This document shows, one piece after another, positions 58,146-64,000 of a DNA stretch of 64,000 nt. This DNA comes from Pyricularia pennisetigena. Its lineage: Eukaryota; Ascomycota; Sordariomycetes; Magnaporthales; Pyriculariaceae. How positions within the stretch are numbered: the stretch's first letter is position 1; each line of letters starts with the position of its first letter. Where the stretch lies: assembly GCF_004337985.1 (NCBI RefSeq), contig NC_043742.1, positions 8,411,136-8,475,135 of the forward strand. The letters run 5' to 3'. The translations under genes were made by a program, and so were the position numbers. The notes beneath the pieces are model-generated. The model saw nothing but the letters and a program-made list of their open reading frames with translations, had not been told where the DNA came from and did not search any database.

Positions 58146-59699
58146 TTCACTTACCGCACTTTCCCAACCCACGCCATTAATTAACCGACGTTACCGTATA
58201 TCCATATACCGTACCGTTACCCAATTTTACGAACGTTTAAACGCTTATAAAATTGGATTAACATTATACGCACCACATTATAAATAGTTTCCAACCCCAC
58301 CCATTTTATTAATATACCGTACACCCGACGAAATTGCAATACCTCCACCCGCCCTACGTTTATTTAACATTATAACCATCGCGACGTTTATAACGTTAAT
58401 TAAATATTATAAATTTTGCAAAACACATTATATTCGATACCGTCCGAATTATTAATATAACGGCGCATTTAACCGTTGGATTAATATGCATTTTTAAAAA
58501 ACGATATCCCCATTGTCGCCTATTACGAAATTATATTATATACGAACCAATATTTTAACCTATACGTATACCGTAAAATACTGTAATATATCGACCACCG
58601 CGGCCTTTATAAAATTAGATAAATAATACGTTAATAATTAAACGACTTATATATAAGTTTTAATTTTTTATAATTTAATATATTTTTTTTATTTTCCACA
58701 TATTATTATATATTTATTAACTGCTTATAAACCCCTATACAATTACAATTAGCTCAGGAAACTAAAGGTATAGCAGGCGTTGTTTTTAATTCCCAGGTTA
58801 TACCTTTTAAGATTTACTTTCGTTACCCTTTTTTAAAACACGCCGTATTTCGCGTTATCGCATTATTGTATATAATAAAACTTTTTCCACTTATAACCCA
58901 AAAATCCCCCGCATATATATAGCGTATATAATTATATTTTTATAAAAATCGCCGCTTTAATAGTAAAATGTAGGTGTTATAGCAATTATTTCCCCTATAT
59001 TCCTAATTGCCGAACATTTTTATATATAATAAAAAATTTTAATTTATTAATAATCGCGACGTTAATTTTATATCCCAACCGTACCCAGTATAAAATTTAA
59101 TATACCGCACGTATTGTATAAATTCCCCATATTAACAAAATTATTAGGTAAATTCCCTAATATTACCAAATATTTAAATACGAAATGCGTCCAACGCTAT
59201 ATAGTTTAATGGGTTATAATAAAACCATTTGTACGTAAATTAATTCCAATTTGCGGATATGGCGATATTTCCATACCCGGCCAAACCACGTTAAACCAAT
59301 ACCGTTTTTATTACCTGCGTAACGCAAAATAGTAAATATAACGTAAATTCGCTTTCGGGTGGTATTTTTAATTTTATGCAAATAAATAACCAGCGTAAAT
59401 AAAAAAAACTATCGAGCGTTTAAAAAAAAAATGTTAAATATTAAACGATTCCGCATTTATTTTGCAAATTTAAAAAGTGTTTATTCAAATACCATTTAAA
59501 TTAAATTTAAATTTTTCGCAACGCCAATACGGATTTTTATTTTATTTTAACATAATTAACTAATTTTTAAAATACGTCCAAAAATCTTTTTAATATCCCG
59601 ACCCGTCCAACCACTCCAATTTTTAATAATAAAAATAATTGGAAAAACTCCCTATCCCTAATATTGTTTAAAAACCATATTTTGGTCCATTATATAATG

Positions 59700-62600
59700 G
59701 ATATATAACGCGGTAACCACGAAAAAATTAATCGCGTTAAACCCGTTTTTAAGCTTCACCTTTTTCCGGATTTACGCACCTTTATTGCCCTTTTTTATAA
59801 TATTTAGCATTAAACCCTTTTCCATATCCGGCAAATCCCGGGTAACGTTATCGCCACCAAATTCCCGCGCTAAATTGGTAAATACGGTAAAATACGCCAT
59901 AAATATGCTGGATAAAATATTTTTAAAAGCGTATCCGTATTTGTATTACCCATTAAATCGTTTATACCACGCGTTGCTAAAACCAATACGATGTTCGTAC
60001 TGTCCATTCGTACTAAAATCCAAATATTGCGGCAAATAGTATGTAAAATAGCAGTTATACCTTTTAAAACCGGCGCGCGATATTTTATTTTTTATTATAT
60101 TTTGCATATTTTTTACCCCGTATTTAGCGTAAAGCATTATTTGCCTATTTAAAATAGTTTTTTCGGTGCAATTAATGGCCCGATATTTTAGGGTACCGCG
60201 TTTAATTAATAAATAAAATATACAGTTTTTTCCGTCGACGCCGCCCCCGAAATAGCGGTCCAGCAAATCGGCCAACGTTTATATGGTAACGATAATGCGA
60301 TTTTTAACTTCGTTATAAACCGAAAAAATAGCGTCGATATTAACGTTTTGCTTTACGTAATTATTAAAACCGGGAATAAAATTAATTATAATTTACAAAA
60401 TCCTGGACGATGGATTACCGGGGCGTCCGGACGATTATAAAATAAAATCCGATACGGCGGGAGAAATTGAAAACCCAAAAACTATATTCGTCGAATGCGT
60501 CGGTGTAATATATCCCGGGGACGATAATCCCGCAATTCGCGCGGTATATCGTCGTATAATTGCTAACCCGTCCTCGTTTATAAAAAAATTCGAAATAAAG
60601 GTCGATAAATGTATCCGTTTGGAAAACAGGTATTTATTTTTTTCCAAAGGTTTTTTCGCCCTGTATTTCGCCGCAGGCGTTATAAGGGCTGCATATTTTA
60701 ATATTACCATAATTACCCAAAAATTAGCATTTACCCGCAAACGCAAACCGCACCGTCGATTACGGCGGTTATATACCCGTGGTATATTTACCTGTATTTT
60801 TTTATATATTATTAAAAATTTCCGCTCCCGGTTAATATTAATTATATTTAACGTTACCGTACCCGTATTTGGCGTTTTTATCGTCGAAATAGCGGTTAAA
60901 AAATTCCCGGATGCATTCGGAACGGCTAAATTCGGCGAAATATTTATCGCGAATTTGCAATTTTAAATCGATAAATACGCAGGTCGCCGGGTTCCGATCT
61001 TTCCCAATTTTACCTTATTTTTATACCAAAAAATCCAAAAACCAGGCCCCGACGTATACGATTAAACGGACGTCCGGAATATTAATTTTTTCGCCAAACG
61101 CGGTAATCGCGATTAAAAAACCCCCAAATTCGCGCCATTTGTCGACGGCCGCCGGGTTAACGTCGCCTAAATAATAGGCGTTTACGCCAAATATATTAAC
61201 GTACGTCGTGCAATCGTTTTTCCTAATCGTATATATTATATTTTTACCTAAATTTAAATATTTCGATATACCTTTTAAAACGGTATATATATTACCTGTA
61301 AACGTTTATATATATTTGTAACGCAGGTTAGGACGGTTATTCGGAACCTATACCTGCTCCATTTTTAAACCGTTTAAATTTATTATTTTAAATAATTTAC
61401 CCAATTTGGATTTCGGTAAAAAACCGGTAAATATAACCAATTTGGAGGATAAAAAACGAATAACACCGCCTAATCGACTTATAACCGTCCTAAAAACGTT
61501 TAACGTTAATACGTTATACATTTCGTCGATAACGATTTTATCGATTAATTTATCCGTACGGGCGACCGCGGCCCACGATTTCCACGATACCGTACCCATG
61601 GTTTTTGGCGTTACAAAAACCACGTTTTTCTGGGATTCGGGCGTAATCGCGTTACGTTATATATAATGGGTAATATTTGCCGCGGTAAGGCGTTTGGCGG
61701 TATTATTTTGCAGGGCCCGGAACGGTTGCACGAATATTGTAATACCCGTCCTATTCGCGACCGCAGGTAATATAAATATTAACGATTTCCCACCACCTAT
61801 CGGCGTTTTAATTAACGTCCTTTTTTTCGAATTGGTCGCGGCCGCCAATATATCCTATTACCACGGTAGCAATTTTGCACCCAATCCGAATATAATATAT
61901 ATTACGTCGTCGTTAATAACCCGTTTATTAATTATAAATTAACGGTAAAATTGGATAATCGTTCGGTTATTAACGCCTTCGTTGGTAATAAATAAAGGAT
62001 TTTACCGGTCGCGCTAATATTAAAAAATTCGTAATAATTAATCGATATTTGGAAAAAATCGTCGAACCGCGTACCGCTATCCTCCTCCCGCGCGTATACG
62101 TTAACGGCCGTTTCGTAAATATAACCGCTTTATTTTTTAATTAACGCGTGGGCCTTTTTCGGAAAAAATGCGCCCTCGATCGTAATAAAACGTTTAACCC
62201 ACGTTTTGGTAACGTAACGAAATTATTATATATTTAACGCGCCATTAGTGCAAACGGCGGTACCGTCCTTTATTATTTTCGTTAAATATTTGTCGCCTAC
62301 GGGGCACGGTTATTTAACCACGTTATAATTGCACATATAGGAATTGGTTTTCCTTTTACCGTTTAATAATTTTTCGCACATTTCCGCAAACGGAACGATT
62401 ACGGACGTCCACGCCGCAAATAATTACGCGGTTTTACGCGTATAAAACCGTTATACGGCCTTTTTAAATCGACCGCTGCAATATATTTTTATCCAAATAT
62501 ATTTAACCGTTAGCAGTTTTTTATAATAAAATACGTTGCGTTAACCGTTCCGTTCGCCGTTTATAAATTGCAACCCGTATATTTCCGTACGTTTAAGCAT

Positions 62601-64000
62601 TTATCCGCCCGTTAAATAAAGCACGTAAACCCAGCATTTAATAAATTTTCTATATAATTTTAACCAGGCGGACGTTTCGTTTAACGAAATCGATAAACCG
62701 GTTTTTTATTTCGAGCGCAGGGCGTCGTTTCCGTTTATCGTTTCGACCAAATATATCCGAACGCGAATAATTTACTCGTAATTTTTTCGTATATCGAAGG
62801 CGTGCCACCGAAATAAATCGTTCGTCCTATCGTCGAAAATTTTCGACGGGTCCGGTATTTTATCGTTTAATATTTTTTCGAAAAAAGATCCACGGCCGAT
62901 AAATATTAGATTTTCGAAACAAAACCGGAACGTTTGGAAAACGTTGCGGTATAATTTGCGTATATAAATTAAAATTACGCGGTTATTAAACGCCACCAAT
63001 TTATTATCGCTATCGCCCGTCCAAAATACTTTAACCTCCCGTTCGGCGTTTTTCTTTAAATCCGTTAATTTTAATTATATAAAAAACGCCCACGATAATA
63101 CGGTATTATGGGAAATAATCGCATTTAGGTAAATACCAAAATTATCTTTTTAATTAATTACGTTATTTAACCCGGTAATAATTTTATACGTATTATTAAT
63201 TTCGTTACATCGCCGGATCGCAACGATATTTACCAGTATCGTTATTTTTATTAATTATATTCGAGTTTACCCGATAATTACGTTAATTGGCGCACGGTAT
63301 AAATCGTTACGACGATATTATATATATTACCAATTCCCTAATCGCCGAAATTACGATCGCCGAACTCGCAAAATGGTTTTAAACTTTAAAACTAATACGG
63401 TTTATCGGTAATTTCGAAACGTAATTAACGCACGTATCGAAAATATTATATTCGACGTATTTTAATTGTACCCGCCGGTAGGAACCGCGCGCGATTATTG
63501 GGACGCTATAACGTATATTATATATAAGGTTATTTTAATTACGCCGTTTAATAAATATCCATAATTATACGTTTTATACCATTTTTTACCGTTACGTCGA
63601 ACGGCCGCGATAACGGAATGGAACGGTACGACGGTTCGCCATTTTAATCCCGTAAATTTACGATATAATATAACGTCCACGAACCCGTACACGAACCCGT
63701 TATTAATATTATCGTTTATAATATTAATTGCGCCCGCGGCGACCACCGCCTTATACGCGGCGCGTTTAAACGCCGACAATTTATAACCGTACGCGGATTC
63801 CTTTCCCGTTTTTACCGTTTCCGCTATAAATCGGAATATATTATATTAATGTTTAAAATATTTGGAAACGGTATTAATATTTATAATAACCGAAAACGTA
63901 CCCGTCGATTTTTCGGACTGGTTTCGGCGGTCCAAATACTGGAAAACCAGGTGGTTTTCGTCGCGTATATTAATTAACGATTTACCTATTAACCGGTCGA
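59700..64000 (-). pseudogene. RecQ/telomere-linked helicase-like gene relic
   Basis: Minus strand. Walker A KTPIGGGKSLIFILPAVAN with FVQPFRALQNN near 61.75-61.85 kb; FVTPKTMGTVSWKSWA and IVIDEMYNVLT (DExH box, His changed to Tyr) near 61.5-61.6 kb; LVIFTGFLPKSKLGKLFKII (motif III region, usually FLTATLP) near 61.4 kb; then IAITAFGEKINIPDVRLIVY and FLDFLV-stop-K-stop-GKIGKDRNPA near 61.0-61.15 kb. The last two match motifs V and VI of RecQ helicases (ATSAFGxGIDIPDxR, QExGRxGRDG). C-terminal segments (LLDRYFGGGVDGKNCIFYLL) reach about 59.9 kb. Upstream, to 64000, fragments such as KWRTVVPFHSVIAAVRRNGK belong to the N-terminal part, which continues beyond the window. It is heavily mutated and not functional. 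Confidence 0.8.

Larger units (their letters stand above)
57842..64000 (-). mobile_element. Helicase element, copy 2 (runs off the window)
   Basis: Begins TTGTATTCTATGTACGG, as at 49518, and includes the 42-bp array, an AT-rich 1.5-kb middle and a long minus-strand coding region. The encoded helicase and its repetition suggest a telomere-linked-helicase (TLH-RecQ) family element of the kind found near fungal chromosome ends (family knowledge; location here is inferred). Confidence 0.65.

Noticed and set aside
20421..64000. CRISPR arrays or bacterial-type operons
   Set aside because: Direct repeats present are transposon LTRs and minisatellites; gene structure is fungal, with introns and no spacer pattern.

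Overview
The window looks like chromosomal DNA of a filamentous ascomycete fungus (Pezizomycotina; I cannot name the species). The evidence is a Zn2Cys6 regulator and a cytochrome P450 with short GT-AG introns and CTAAC/CTAAT-type branch sites, an F-box protein, an ABC transporter fragment, and a very long AT-rich tract of transposon relics. The relics carry mostly C-to-T and G-to-A changes, as expected of repeat-induced point mutation (RIP).

Layout. From 1 to about 12.7 kb is a gene-like compartment with few intact genes: an ABC-transporter nucleotide-binding-domain fragment (88-420, -), an F-box protein pseudogene with an early stop and two frameshifts (2089-3688, -), a five-exon P450 that lacks its K-helix ExxR segment (4195-6117, -), a GC-rich foldback repeat (6258-6772), and the only gene that reads as intact, an AflR-like Zn2Cys6 transcription factor (9341-10878, +). 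P450, transporter and AflR-like regulator together suggest the remnant of a secondary-metabolite cluster (inference).

From about 12.7 kb to the end the sequence is AT-rich and almost wholly made of decayed repeats. In order: an AT minisatellite; a hAT transposase relic (about 13.09-16.66 kb, -) with a solo copia LTR inserted in it; a decayed histone H3-family gene (about 17.18-17.68 kb, +); an unresolved relic (17.7-20.4 kb); two Ty1/copia elements facing tail to tail (20421-28035 + and 29107-36755 -) separated by a third copia fragment; copies of a 0.66-kb TG...CA element that contains tRNA-like A and B boxes; a large foldback element (37.64-40.19 kb); a tandem array of small secreted M35-like protein genes (40.45-42.22 kb, -); further foldback and LTR-like copies; a 5'-truncated chromodomain gypsy (46.48-48.67 kb, -) that ends in a 125-bp tandem array; the terminal 2.6 kb of a RecQ/telomere-linked-helicase-like element (49.52-52.09 kb); a gypsy chromovirus (52.09-57.84 kb, +) split by a 0.66-kb LTR-like insertion; and a longer copy of the helicase element (57.84-64.0 kb, -) that runs off the window.

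Target-site duplications allow part of the nesting order to be read: AGTAC around the solo copia LTR in hAT, ATACC around the LTR-like element in the foldback, and AATTT around the LTR-like element in gypsy. The helicase element and the dense nesting fit a subtelomeric or heterochromatic (possibly centromere-proximal) block, but no telomeric repeat array is present. The observations most worth a second look are the H3/CenH3-like relic, the M35-like array whose HExxH site is degenerate, and the LTR-like family carrying a tRNA-type promoter.
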